From Sphingopyxis panaciterrulae (GTDB lineage Bacteria; Pseudomonadota; Alphaproteobacteria; Sphingomonadales; Sphingomonadaceae), in NCBI RefSeq assembly GCF_014199295.1, contig NZ_JACIJH010000001.1:620001-684000 (forward strand): a stretch of DNA of 64,000 nucleotides. The letters run 5' to 3'. Shown piece after piece: positions 44,142-52,270 of the stretch (the stretch's first letter is position 1; each line of letters opens with the position of its first letter). The translations under genes were made by a program, and so were the position numbers. The notes beneath the pieces are model-generated. The model was not told where the DNA came from. It saw only the letters and a program-made list of their open reading frames with translations, and did not search any database.

Positions 44142-44214
44142 TACTTTATTGTATTAATAAATAGGCTATCGCTTAGCCCGGACGGCGCCGGCCGATCGAA
44201 GGGAGAAGACGACC

Positions 44215-45357
44215 ATGCTGCAAACCCACAACCGCACCGCCTTCACCGAAAGCCACGCGCTGTTTCGGGACGAGGTACGCAAATTCTTCGCAAAGCACCT
44301 TCATCCCAATCTCGACCGCTGGGAGCGCGACGGCATCGTCGATCGGGATTTCTGGCGCGCCTGTGGTGCCGCGGGGTTGCTCTGCCCCACCATGCCCTCC
44401 GAATATGGCGGACTGGGCGCCGATTTCGGCTACAACATCATCATCGATGAGGAGATGACATACGCCGGGTGCTCGGCGGGCCTCGGCCTGCAGTCGGACA
44501 TCGCCGGCGATTATATCCTTTCCTACGGCTCCGAAGATCAGAAGCGGACATGGCTGCCGCGGATGATTTCGGGCGAGGCGATCGCGGCGATCGCGATGAC
44601 CGAACCGTCGACCGGGTCGGACCTGCAGGGAGTCCGCACGACCGCGATCCGCGACGGGGACGATTATGTGATCAACGGGTCAAAGACCTATATCACCAAC
44701 GGCCAGAACGCCGATATCGTGATCACCGTAGCCAAGACCGATCCGGCACAGGGCGCCAAAGGCATATCGTTGATCCTCGTCGAAGCGGAGCGCTCCGGCT
44801 TTACGCGCGGGCGCAACCTGGACAAGATCGGCCAGCATTGCGCAGACACGTCCGAACTCTTCTTCACCGACGTGCGCGTTCCCGTTGCCAACCGGATGGG
44901 TGCCGAGGGGGCGGGCTTCGGTTATCTGATGTCGCAACTGCCGCAGGAGCGGCTCAGCATCGCCGCTGCTGCGCAAGCCGGGGCGCAGCGGGCCTTCGAC
45001 GAGGCTGTGCGGTTCACCAAGGAACGCCGAGCCTTCGGTCAGCCGGTCTTCGATTTTCAGAATACGCGCTTCACGCTCGCGGATCTGGCCGCCGAACTGC
45101 AGGTCGGCTGGGCGCATCTCGACTGGTGCATCGCACGCCATATCGCCGGCGACCTTACCGCCGTAGAGGGGTCGGCGGCGAAGCTCTGGCACAGCGAGCT
45201 GCAATGGAAATGCTGCGATGCCGCGCTGCAACTCCACGGCGGAGCGGGCTATATGAACGAATACCCGATTGCACGCCTGTGGCGCGACGCGCGCGTGCAG
45301 CGCATCTATGGCGGCACGTCGGAAATCATGAAGGAAGTGATCGGCCGGTCGCTCTGA
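44215..45357 (+). CDS. Acyl-CoA dehydrogenase (long-chain/isovaleryl branch)
   Basis: 380 residues. Motifs IAMTEPSTGSDLQGVRTTAIRDGDDYVINGSKTYITNGQNAD and YGGTSEIMKEVIGRSL at the C-terminus. Where medium-chain enzymes have the catalytic Glu in YEGTS, this protein has Gly; the base is more likely the Glu of AFDEAVRF, as in long-chain and isovaleryl enzymes. It stands alone on the plus strand with its own promoter opposite the hydratase gene. Confidence 0.9.
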   Translation: MLQTHNRTAFTESHALFRDEVRKFFAKHLHPNLDRWERDGIVDRDFWRACGAAGLLCPTMPSEYGGLGADFGYNIIIDEEMTYAGCSAGLGLQSDIAGDYILSYGSEDQKRTWLPRMISGEAIAAIAMTEPSTGSDLQGVRTTAIRDGDDYVINGSKTYITNGQNADIVITVAKTDPAQGAKGISLILVEAERSGFTRGRNLDKIGQHCADTSELFFTDVRVPVANRMGAEGAGFGYLMSQLPQERLSIAAAAQAGAQRAFDEAVRFTKERRAFGQPVFDFQNTRFTLADLAAELQVGWAHLDWCIARHIAGDLTAVEGSAAKLWHSELQWKCCDAALQLHGGAGYMNEYPIARLWRDARVQRIYGGTSEIMKEVIGRSL

Positions 45358-45365
45358 CCGGCCGT

Positions 45366-46229
45366 TCACCCCTGTCCGAGGAACATCTCGCCGACCATCG
45401 CCTGCATCTTCCGGCCATCTGGATCGACATCGGTCTTAAGGCGGCAAAGCTCCTCGCCCCAGGGTGATGTGCGCATACGGACCGGCGGCGTCTCGGATCG
45501 GGCGCATGACAGAACGACCGCCGCCACATCCTCGGCGCTCTGATAGGGGCTGTTCGCCCACTCGCGGCCCTGGACCGTTCCCATATATTGCTCGAGGACG
45601 GGACGATATTCGTCGTCGAGGATGCCGCCGGTCGCCGCAAGCTGGGCCAGCGTGCTGTTCGCGAATTCCGACTGGATGCCGCCCGGCTCAAGAATCGTGA
45701 AATGGATGTTGAACACCGGCCCGACATAGCAAGCGAGGGCTTCCATATAACCTTCGAGCGCAAATTTGGTCGCGCAATAAATCTCGTTGAAGGGCTGGCC
45801 GACCAGCCCGCCCACCGACGATATCGTCAGCACGCGCCCCGATCGCTGACGCCGCATATGAGGGAGTACCGCCTTGGTGCAGCGAATGACTCCCATCTGA
45901 TTGACGTCGATAACGGCGGCGATCTCGGCCTCGGACGCCTGTTCGGTCGATCGGACGAAGCCGACGCCAGCGTTATTGACAAGCACATCGATCCGGCCGT
46001 CGATCGCGATGATCTCCTCCCCAACCGCCGCGATGCTTGCGCTGTCGCGAACGTCAAGCCGGCGAATCTCGATCGCGACCCCCGCCTCGGCAGCGCGGGT
46101 CGCGAGGCCGTCCCGTTTCGCAAGGCCACGCATCGTGGCATAGACCTTGTACCCTTCGCGCGCCGCAGCCACGGCGAGCGCTTGCCCCAATCCCGTCGAG
46201 CATCCCGTGATCAGCATCGTTTCCGACAT
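45366..46229 (-). CDS. Short-chain dehydrogenase/reductase
   Basis: 287 residues. TGCSTGLGQALA (cofactor loop), NNAGVGF, serine in TISSVGG and YCATK as the active pair; the C-terminal half resembles 17-beta-hydroxysteroid and retinol-type SDRs. YATMRGLAKRDGL suggests NADPH. The start at 46229 (MSETMLITG) follows GAGAGG; six upstream codons are left out. It is convergent with the ACAD gene (nine-base gap) and divergent from the TetR gene. Confidence 0.86.
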   Translation of the reverse strand: MSETMLITGCSTGLGQALAVAAAREGYKVYATMRGLAKRDGLATRAAEAGVAIEIRRLDVRDSASIAAVGEEIIAIDGRIDVLVNNAGVGFVRSTEQASEAEIAAVIDVNQMGVIRCTKAVLPHMRRQRSGRVLTISSVGGLVGQPFNEIYCATKFALEGYMEALACYVGPVFNIHFTILEPGGIQSEFANSTLAQLAATGGILDDEYRPVLEQYMGTVQGREWANSPYQSAEDVAAVVLSCARSETPPVRMRTSPWGEELCRLKTDVDPDGRKMQAMVGEMFLGQG

Positions 46230-46310
46230 GCGTCCTCTCCACCTCATCCCAATGCCCTGTTCTCAGGTGCCCCCGCTCCCATCAGTTTGTCAACTATTCG
46301 ATACATTATA

Positions 46311-46324
46311 ATTTTATTTAAAAT
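46311..46324. promoter_or_regulatory. Palindrome between SDR and TetR genes
   Basis: ATTTTATTTAAAAT is a perfect inverted repeat in the AT-rich divergent gap 46230-46410. TATTCGATA at 46295-46303 is also found before the BVMO gene. Both are candidate TetR contacts. Confidence 0.4.
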
Positions 46325-46410
46325 CTCGCGCGCTGTCGACGGCTGATGCAATAGGCTCTAGATGTCGTCGTGGTACGCAGACAGAAACGAGCCGCGCCGG
46401 ACGGACACCC

Positions 46411-47037
46411 ATGCAATCAGAATCATCGCTTTCCACCGCCACCCGCTCCAAGCGCGCACCCAAGCAGGCGCAGCTTGGGCGCACGACGCGGGCGATCCTC
46501 GACGCAGCGGCGGCCTTGCTGGCCGAATCGGGTTATCGCGCCCTGACAATCGAACAGATTTCTCAACGCAGCGGCGTTGCAAGATCGAGCATCTATCGCC
46601 GCTGGCGCAACACGGCGGAGCTCGCCATCGATGCCTTCGACACCGCGCTGGGACCCAATCCGCCCATCCCCGACGAAGGCGATATCCGGTCGGATCTGGT
46701 CCTGCTTTACAAGCGCTTCACGCGGATTCTCGAACGTCCGATCTGGCGCTCGGTCTTCCCCTCGATCATCGAAGCGTCGCAGACCGACAGCCGCTTCGAC
46801 GGGCTGCTGAGCGCCTTGGTGGGCGCGCGCCGGGAAAGCGAGCGCAGCATTTTCCGGCGCGCAATCGAACGCGGCGAGATACGCGCCGATGCGCCAGTCG
46901 AATGGGCGCTCGACGCGATGACTGGCGCCTATTACCATCGTTTGCTGATGACAGGCGCGGACCTTGGCGAAGAAGGAATGACCGAATGGCTGGTCGATAG
47001 CATCCTGACCCGGATGCGCGTGCCACCCGAATCCTGA
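46411..47037 (+). CDS. TetR/AcrR family regulator
   Basis: 208 residues. A basic leader precedes the HTH (about 25-70): GRTTRAILDAAAALLAESGYRALTIEQISQRSGVARSSIYRRW in pieces. The ligand domain is C-terminal. It lies between the SDR gene (divergent) and the BVMO gene (convergent, eight bases apart), so these are its likely targets. The ATG at 46411 gives the usual leader length. The ligand is unknown. Confidence 0.88.
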   Translation: MQSESSLSTATRSKRAPKQAQLGRTTRAILDAAAALLAESGYRALTIEQISQRSGVARSSIYRRWRNTAELAIDAFDTALGPNPPIPDEGDIRSDLVLLYKRFTRILERPIWRSVFPSIIEASQTDSRFDGLLSALVGARRESERSIFRRAIERGEIRADAPVEWALDAMTGAYYHRLLMTGADLGEEGMTEWLVDSILTRMRVPPES

Positions 47038-47044
47038 TGGCGGA

Positions 47045-48961
47045 TCATTCGAACCGGAACTCGTCGAAATCGGGCGTCCTGATCAGCGCATACCATTGTT
47101 CAAGCGTCCACGGCAGGCTGACGCCTGGACGGCCGAAGCTGTTAATATAATATCCGCCCCCGCCTCCCTCTTCCTCCAGCAGCATCGCCTTCAGTGCGAC
47201 GTCCATCCGGTCGTTGTAGGATTGATACGCCTCGTGCCGGACCTCGAAACTCCTGGCATCGCCTTCGATCGTATGGGTGATGAGGCCGCAGATATAGCGT
47301 GAAAGCACCTCTATCCACGAATGAAAGCTGCCGGTGACGATGCCCGCGTTGGGGCCGTACATGATCGCGAAATTCGGGAATCCCGGCAACGTCATCGTCA
47401 GGTGCGCGCGCGCACCGTCCTTTTCCCACAAATCCTTGAGCGTCACACCCTCGCGGCCAATATATTCGACCGGCCACAAATAGCGCTCGACGTCGAAGCC
47501 GGCCGACAGGACGACGAGATCATAATCCTCCAGCGTGCCGTCGTTGGCGATAATCCCTGTTTCGGTGAAGCGGGCGATGCCGTTCGTCTGCAATGTCACA
47601 TTGTCGCGCAACAGCGTGTCGTACCAGTCATTGTCGACGACCAATCGGCGCGATAGCGGTGCATAATCAGGGATCAGCTTGGCGTAGAGTTCGTCGTCGT
47701 CGCCGACCTTGCTGCGAACATAGGCTTGCAGGTCCTCGCGCAGCCGGTCGTTCTTCTCATTGATAAGGCCGCCGCTCGCGCGCCATTCGGGGTCGAGCAT
47801 CTGAAGATCCTCGACCTGTAGTTGCGAAGTGAAATGATGGTAGGAATACCAGGCTGCATAGCCAGGCATATTGTCGAGGAGCCAGCGCAATTCGGTCGAT
47901 ACGGGATTGCGATAGCCGGGGGTAGGATTCACCCAGTTCGGGGTGCGCTGATAGATGGTCAGCGACCCCGCGGTTTCGGCCACTCCGCGGACGAGCTGCG
48001 CACCCGTCGAACCTGTGCCAATGACCGCGACGCGCTTGCCCGCATAATCATAGCCATGGTCCCATGCGGTCGTGTGGAACATCTTGCCGCCGAAGGTCTC
48101 AATCCCCGGAATGTCGGGGAGTCTGGGCGTGCTGAACAGCCCGCTCGCACTGATGACAAAATCGCTGTCGGTCGTTTCGACGCGGCCGTCGGGATGGCGG
48201 ACCCGCAAGGTCCATTTCGCCTTTTCCGCGTCCCAGCGCGCATCCTGCAACGCGGTGCTCAGATGGATCCGGTCGCGCAGTCGATATTTGTCGACGATAT
48301 GCGCGAGATAATCCTGTAGCTCGGCCTGGGTCGCATAATGGCTCTTCCAAGGATAGTCCTTCTCGAACTTGAATTGGTAGATGAAGGAGGTGATATCGAC
48401 CCGTGCCTCGGGATAGTCGTTGAGATACCATGTGCCGCCTATGCCTGCCTGGCGCTCGATGATCCGGTACGGAATACCCAGAAGATCGAGCTGAATGCCC
48501 GCGAGCAATCCGCTGAACCCCGCCCCGACGATGGTGACGTGATATTGGCCAAGGATTTCGGCGGCCGGCTTCTTCTCCCAGCACGCACGACGCGCGAAAC
48601 CCTCGAAGCTCAGATCCTCCCAGCCGAATTCCAGATGTTCGACCGACAGCGTCTTACCAAGGAACATCTCCATCATCACCGCCGCCTCGGCTCGCGTCGG
48701 TGGCGGCGCAGCGCGCGGAGCATTGAGCAAATAGGCCAGTGCCTTCTCCTGAATCCGATCATAATGCTCGCGCCGGACCCTGGTGAAGAGAAAGGGGCTG
48801 CCATCGCGGCCTTCGGTCACGACCTCCATCGCGGCAAGTTCGGGGTCTCGCGTCTGCTGGTACAGCGCAAGCCGCAGCACGTTCATATTCGCCTGCTTCA
48901 GCATCCGGCGAATGAAGGCTTCGTCCTGACCAGCTACTGCCAACGCATGGACCGACGCCAT
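47045..48961 (-). CDS. Baeyer-Villiger monooxygenase, HAPMO-like
   Basis: 638 residues. A helical N-terminal extension of about 140 residues precedes the FAD motif GAGFSG (146-151); the BVMO fingerprint F290-GGKMF-H296-TTA-W300-D301 and NADPH motif GTGSTG (315-320) follow. The extension and length match 4-hydroxyacetophenone monooxygenase types. BVMOs insert oxygen beside a ketone to give an ester or lactone. Starts at MASVHAL, after GGGAGGG; the frame further up crosses the promoter. The MFS gene lies upstream on the same strand. Confidence 0.92.
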   Translation of the reverse strand: MASVHALAVAGQDEAFIRRMLKQANMNVLRLALYQQTRDPELAAMEVVTEGRDGSPFLFTRVRREHYDRIQEKALAYLLNAPRAAPPPTRAEAAVMMEMFLGKTLSVEHLEFGWEDLSFEGFARRACWEKKPAAEILGQYHVTIVGAGFSGLLAGIQLDLLGIPYRIIERQAGIGGTWYLNDYPEARVDITSFIYQFKFEKDYPWKSHYATQAELQDYLAHIVDKYRLRDRIHLSTALQDARWDAEKAKWTLRVRHPDGRVETTDSDFVISASGLFSTPRLPDIPGIETFGGKMFHTTAWDHGYDYAGKRVAVIGTGSTGAQLVRGVAETAGSLTIYQRTPNWVNPTPGYRNPVSTELRWLLDNMPGYAAWYSYHHFTSQLQVEDLQMLDPEWRASGGLINEKNDRLREDLQAYVRSKVGDDDELYAKLIPDYAPLSRRLVVDNDWYDTLLRDNVTLQTNGIARFTETGIIANDGTLEDYDLVVLSAGFDVERYLWPVEYIGREGVTLKDLWEKDGARAHLTMTLPGFPNFAIMYGPNAGIVTGSFHSWIEVLSRYICGLITHTIEGDARSFEVRHEAYQSYNDRMDVALKAMLLEEEGGGGGYYINSFGRPGVSLPWTLEQWYALIRTPDFDEFRFE

Positions 48962-49000
48962 AATTCCCTCCCGAGCATATCCTGATCGCGACTCGATCTT

Positions 49001-49015
49001 TATTCGATATGAATA
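49001..49015. promoter_or_regulatory. Palindrome upstream of the BVMO gene
   Basis: TATTCGATATGAATA has 5-base inverted arms and lies 40 bases before the BVMO start. Its left half TATTCGATA recurs in the SDR/TetR gap at 46295, which suggests a common regulator, probably the TetR encoded between them. Confidence 0.5.
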
Positions 49016-49118
49016 TGTTTCGTTTAATGTGCAACGCCGATTATCCATCACCCCCGCGGCTGAGGCGCGAGCGAGTTTCGAAACGAGAAGAAATCGCGGA
49101 CGCCAGGGAAGGCTTCTA

Positions 49119-50570
49119 TCACTGGCCCTGAGCGGCCGCGCCGGACGCTCGCTTGTCGAGCTCTTCGATCACGAAGGCGTGACGTGTCCGAGTGACGGGA
49201 TAGCGGAGGAGCAGAGGCAGCGACGAGAACAGCAGCAGCGATGGCAGTGCGCCCCACAGCAGACCGAGGTGGTTGATCGCTTCCACCCCAGGAAACGGCG
49301 GCTGGCCCGCCGCGTTCGCTGGCCCTTGGGCCGAAAAGCCGATGAACTGGAGCCCGACACCCGCCACGAAACCGCCGATCCCCGTCGCCGCCTTGATCCC
49401 CAGCATCAGCGCGGCAGCGTAAAGCGCCTCCCGCCGGACGCCGAACAGATAGTCGTGTTCATCGACCGCGTCCGCCATCATCGAAAACAGGCAAATGACG
49501 AAGAGGGTGGAGGCCGCGCCGAGTATGATCGCATTCGCCACGAGCAGCGCCAGGCTGAGATTTGTGCCGATGGGCAACGCGCCGGCCAGCGCCAGCAGCG
49601 TGATCGCGACCGTATAGCCCGCAGTGCCGATCACCGCGCAGACGATACCGCTGCGTTTTTCCACGACGCGCAGCAGCAGTCCGGCCACCGGCAACCCCAG
49701 CGCCTGCCCCACCACAAGCACCATCAACGGTAATTGGAGTTGGTCCGCAGACACATGCCAAAAGTAACGGAAGGCATGGATATTGAGAGCTAGCGTGATG
49801 CCCTGTCCGACCAGAACCAGAACAGCGGCAGCGAACAGACGCACGAAAGCGGCATTGCGGACCAGATTCGCAAGCTCGGTAACGAAGCGCGGCGACGTCT
49901 CCTCAACCGGCGGGGTCGGGAGCGCCAGAACGGTCCTGCGGATTCCTGCCAGGCAGGCCGTGCCGAAGAGCAGGATCAGCAAGGCAAGCCAGGCGCCGAA
50001 AAGACGGTAAGCATCGGGGGATTGGAGCTTGTCGCCCGACAGGATGACCGCCGAGCCGGGTATCAGGCACGCGAGCGTGCCGAGGAAGATGAACAGGGCG
50101 CGAAACCCCGAAATCGCCGATCGCTCGCCGTAATCGTCGCTGAGTTCCGCCGTCAGCGCGGCATAAGGCAGCGCGAATATCGAGAGCGCGAGGCGTAGCG
50201 CGACGTTGAACAGCAGCACATAAAGGAACAGACCGGCCTCGCCGAGCCCCTCGGGGATCGAGAAGATCGCAAAGGCCGACCCCGCCATCGGCACCAGAGC
50301 TGCGGCCATGAAAGGGAGCCTGCGTCCCCAGCGCGACCGGTACCGGTCCGATGTGCGGCCGATCAGCGGATCCAGCAAGGCGTCGAGCGTCAGCGACAGA
50401 AAGAAAACGAGCCCGGCCGCAGAACCCGAGAAACCGCAAACCGCCGTTAGATAATAGAGAAGGAAGGTGTTCAATCCGACCTGGGTCGCCGCATCGACTC
50501 CCTGCCCGCTACCGTACAGGATTTTCACCGAAAGCGGCGGCTTGCCAGCACTGGCACCTATATGAAACAT
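49119..50570 (-). CDS. MFS permease of the GPH (glycoside-pentoside-hexuronide) type
   Basis: 483 residues with 12 predicted membrane helices. LTLDALLDPLIGRTSDRYRSRWGRRLPFM contains the GPH/MelB motif D-P-x-x-G followed by the GRRxP loop. GPH carriers symport sugars or, in sphingomonads, often unknown catabolic substrates. It lies 157 bases upstream of the BVMO gene on the same strand, so it probably imports the BVMO substrate or a related compound. The ATG at 50570 follows GGGAGA. Confidence 0.88.
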   Translation of the reverse strand: MFHIGASAGKPPLSVKILYGSGQGVDAATQVGLNTFLLYYLTAVCGFSGSAAGLVFFLSLTLDALLDPLIGRTSDRYRSRWGRRLPFMAAALVPMAGSAFAIFSIPEGLGEAGLFLYVLLFNVALRLALSIFALPYAALTAELSDDYGERSAISGFRALFIFLGTLACLIPGSAVILSGDKLQSPDAYRLFGAWLALLILLFGTACLAGIRRTVLALPTPPVEETSPRFVTELANLVRNAAFVRLFAAAVLVLVGQGITLALNIHAFRYFWHVSADQLQLPLMVLVVGQALGLPVAGLLLRVVEKRSGIVCAVIGTAGYTVAITLLALAGALPIGTNLSLALLVANAIILGAASTLFVICLFSMMADAVDEHDYLFGVRREALYAAALMLGIKAATGIGGFVAGVGLQFIGFSAQGPANAAGQPPFPGVEAINHLGLLWGALPSLLLFSSLPLLLRYPVTRTRHAFVIEELDKRASGAAAQGQ

Positions 50571-51174
50571 CAACGTCTCCCTTTATCTGGGGCCGCCTCT
50601 AGCGTTGCCAGATCATCTGCACAATGCTCGGAAAGCGAGGGCGTAGGTCGCGCGGATCGACACGGTGACCCAGGGATGCAGGTGCCCCGGGGCTTGCGCC
50701 GTCGCGAGCCCCTTCGTCATCATATGGGTCATCGGACCGATTCGCTCGATATTGATCCCCCGCGCTGCCAGCGAGTGGGCCGATCAATGCCCCAATAGCG
50801 AATGCAGCCCCGCGCTTATCGCACGCTCATCCGTCCGAACGACTAACGACTGCTTTTATGGCCAGCCGAGCTAGAGTTGAACGGCTTGGATCGGGCGCCA
50901 AGCCGACACGCTCCCTTAAATGGGAATGAAAACGACTAACTTAGCGGGCGTACCACCGGCTGAAAGTCGGCGGTCGACTGCATTCATTGGGACGGCATGG
51001 GAAAAATTTTATCCGACGCAATCGAACGCTGCTCGACGCAACGGGACGCAGGCGGACGCCAGCACTAGCGAGCGTGGGCGGCACGGCCGTGCCCATGCCC
51101 TTGCAAAACATGGCCGAATCGAAAATCCTGTATCCAGGGGAGCCCAATCGCCGTCAGCCGATGGAGTATATCCC
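50571..51174. other. 600-base junction region without a convincing gene
   Basis: Holds the possible gene remnant (50613-50783), then a stretch of mixed composition with GGCACGGCCGTGCC, a perfect 14-base palindrome at 51080-51093, and repeated GGACGC-like units (51035-51060). No intact coding frame with a ribosome site is seen. The left end of the recombinase element is probably here, but its exact base is not evident. Confidence 0.5.
50613..50783 (-). pseudogene. Possible 3' remnant of an unrecognised gene upstream of the MFS gene
   Basis: The minus-strand frame ending at TGA 50613-50615 reads ARGINIERIGPMTHMMTKG and HPWVTVSIRATYALAFRAL, which has the look of natural protein but begins right after a stop at about 50784 and has no start or ribosome site. 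It may be the C-terminus of a gene cut when the recombinase element arrived. I cannot name a family, and chance is possible. Confidence 0.3.
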
Positions 51175-51411
51175 ATGCCTGCCCCCGAGAAGATCATCCG
51201 CCTCAACACCGTCCTCACCCGCACCGGATTGTCCCGTTCGACCCTCTACCGCAAGATTGCTGAAGGCACTTTTCCTGCGCAATTGAAGATCAGCATTCAC
51301 GGCGCTGGTTGGCATGAGTCCGCTATCGATCGCTGGATCGCCGATCCTGCTCGCTATCGCGCGGACAATGATGACGAAGCGCGTGCCGGAGCTGATCATG
51401 CCAAAGGATGA
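51175..51411 (+). CDS. AlpA family phage-type transcriptional regulator
   Basis: 78 residues, a short MerR-like winged helix. RLNTVLTRTGLSRSTLYRKIAEGTFPAQLKIS and WHESAIDRWIADPARYR are the AlpA signature. AlpA-type activators control integrase or excision genes of islands and satellite phages. The ATG at 51175 follows GGAG by nine bases; the longer frame from 50920 has no family support. It leads the gene block of the serine-recombinase element. Confidence 0.85.
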   Translation: MPAPEKIIRLNTVLTRTGLSRSTLYRKIAEGTFPAQLKISIHGAGWHESAIDRWIADPARYRADNDDEARAGADHAKG

Positions 51412-51586
51412 TGCGCGATCGGACCAGCCGGTTGCCGCCGCCAACGACAATGCACCCGTGCTGCGCGCGGCGGAGGTCGATGCCGCGTTGACGCGGATCG
51501 CCGAGGCGATCGGACGCCATATCGCACGCGCGCATATTCGTGCGCTGCGGGCCGCGAACGACAATGATCCCGTCGACGAGGATTGA
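51398..51586 (+). CDS. Small hypothetical protein of the recombinase element
   Basis: 62 residues from ATG 51398, which follows CCGGAG; ATGs at 51368 and 51371 are alternatives. It contains two AANDN blocks (AAANDNAPV and RAANDNDPV) around a helix DAALTRIAEAIGRHIARAHIRAL. Such AANDN-bearing small proteins accompany recombinases in sphingomonad islands as far as I recall; the function is unknown. It overlaps the alpA end by 14 bases. Confidence 0.55.
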   Translation: MPKDDARSDQPVAAANDNAPVLRAAEVDAALTRIAEAIGRHIARAHIRALRAANDNDPVDED

Positions 51587-51630
51587 TGGAGTCATTGACA
51601 ACAAGGCTAGTCGTTGGTAGAAAATCCAAC

Positions 51631-51915
51631 ATGAAGGCGGAGCCGCTTCTTCACGAACGCCATCAGCTCGGCGCCGAGGCGTTCGTGGAATTGCGGATAT
51701 GGCGCGTGCCCCGGCGGGTGCCGGGGTCAAACCATGATCTCAAATATGCCCTCGCTTATGTCGTCGGCGGCATCTGTGTGCTGCGTTATGACAACGAGGC
51801 CGGCAAAGGCGACCATCGCCACGTCGGCAAGAGCGAAATGGCCTATACCTTCACCACTCCGGCGGCTCTGCTGGCGGACTTCTGGAAGGATGTCGATCAA
51901 TGGAAACCCGAATGA
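51631..51915 (+). CDS. TumE-type toxin (DUF6516)
   Basis: 94 residues. Conserved run: WRVPRRVPGSNHDLKYALAY, CVLRYDNEAGKGDHRHVG and the C-terminal YTFTTPAALLADFWKDV, which match the DUF6516/TumE toxin family. The biochemical target is not known to me. The gene overlaps the HTH antitoxin gene downstream, the toxin-first order usual for this pair. It would stabilise the mobile element. The ATG at 51631 starts the conserved part. Confidence 0.75.
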   Translation: MKAEPLLHERHQLGAEAFVELRIWRVPRRVPGSNHDLKYALAYVVGGICVLRYDNEAGKGDHRHVGKSEMAYTFTTPAALLADFWKDVDQWKPE

Positions 51916-52253
51916 ACATCGTGACCCTCTCCGTCGCTTCGCGCGAAGCGGTCGATGCCCGTGCGCTGGCGGCGTTCGAGGGAAAGGCGCAGGGCGCGCA
52001 TTACTCCTTCGGGTCGCCCGACCTGCTTTGGCAGACGCTGACCCGCAAGCGCTGGGAACTGCTCCAGGCCATGACCGGGCAAGGTGCGATGTCGATCCGC
52101 GAAGCCGCGCGGCGCGTCGGGCGCGACGTCAAGGCGGTGCATGGCGATGTCCAGGCGCTACTCGCTGCCGGGGTGATCGATCGTTCGGGGCGCGGCATCG
52201 TCTTTCCCTATGATGCGGTCCATGTCGATTTCATGCTGACCAAAGCCGCGTGA
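51900..52253 (+). CDS. TumA-type HTH antitoxin
   Basis: 117 residues. C-terminal winged helix: LTRKRWELLQAMTGQGAMSIREAARRVGRDVKAVHGDVQALLAAGVIDR, then FPYDAVHVDFML. It is the expected partner of the TumE toxin and probably also represses the pair. ATG 51912, which overlaps the toxin stop as ATGA, is an equally good start. The recombinase gene begins 17 bases after its stop. Confidence 0.78.
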   Translation: METRMNIVTLSVASREAVDARALAAFEGKAQGAHYSFGSPDLLWQTLTRKRWELLQAMTGQGAMSIREAARRVGRDVKAVHGDVQALLAAGVIDRSGRGIVFPYDAVHVDFMLTKAA

Positions 52254-52270
52254 CAGAAAGGGGAAACGTC

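Noticed and set aside
27083-50570. Direct assignment of the island to steroid ring degradation
   Set aside because: No ring-cleavage genes (kshA, hsaC, ipdAB) or ketosteroid dehydrogenase were seen. The paired ACAD and NMO-like protein alone are not enough.
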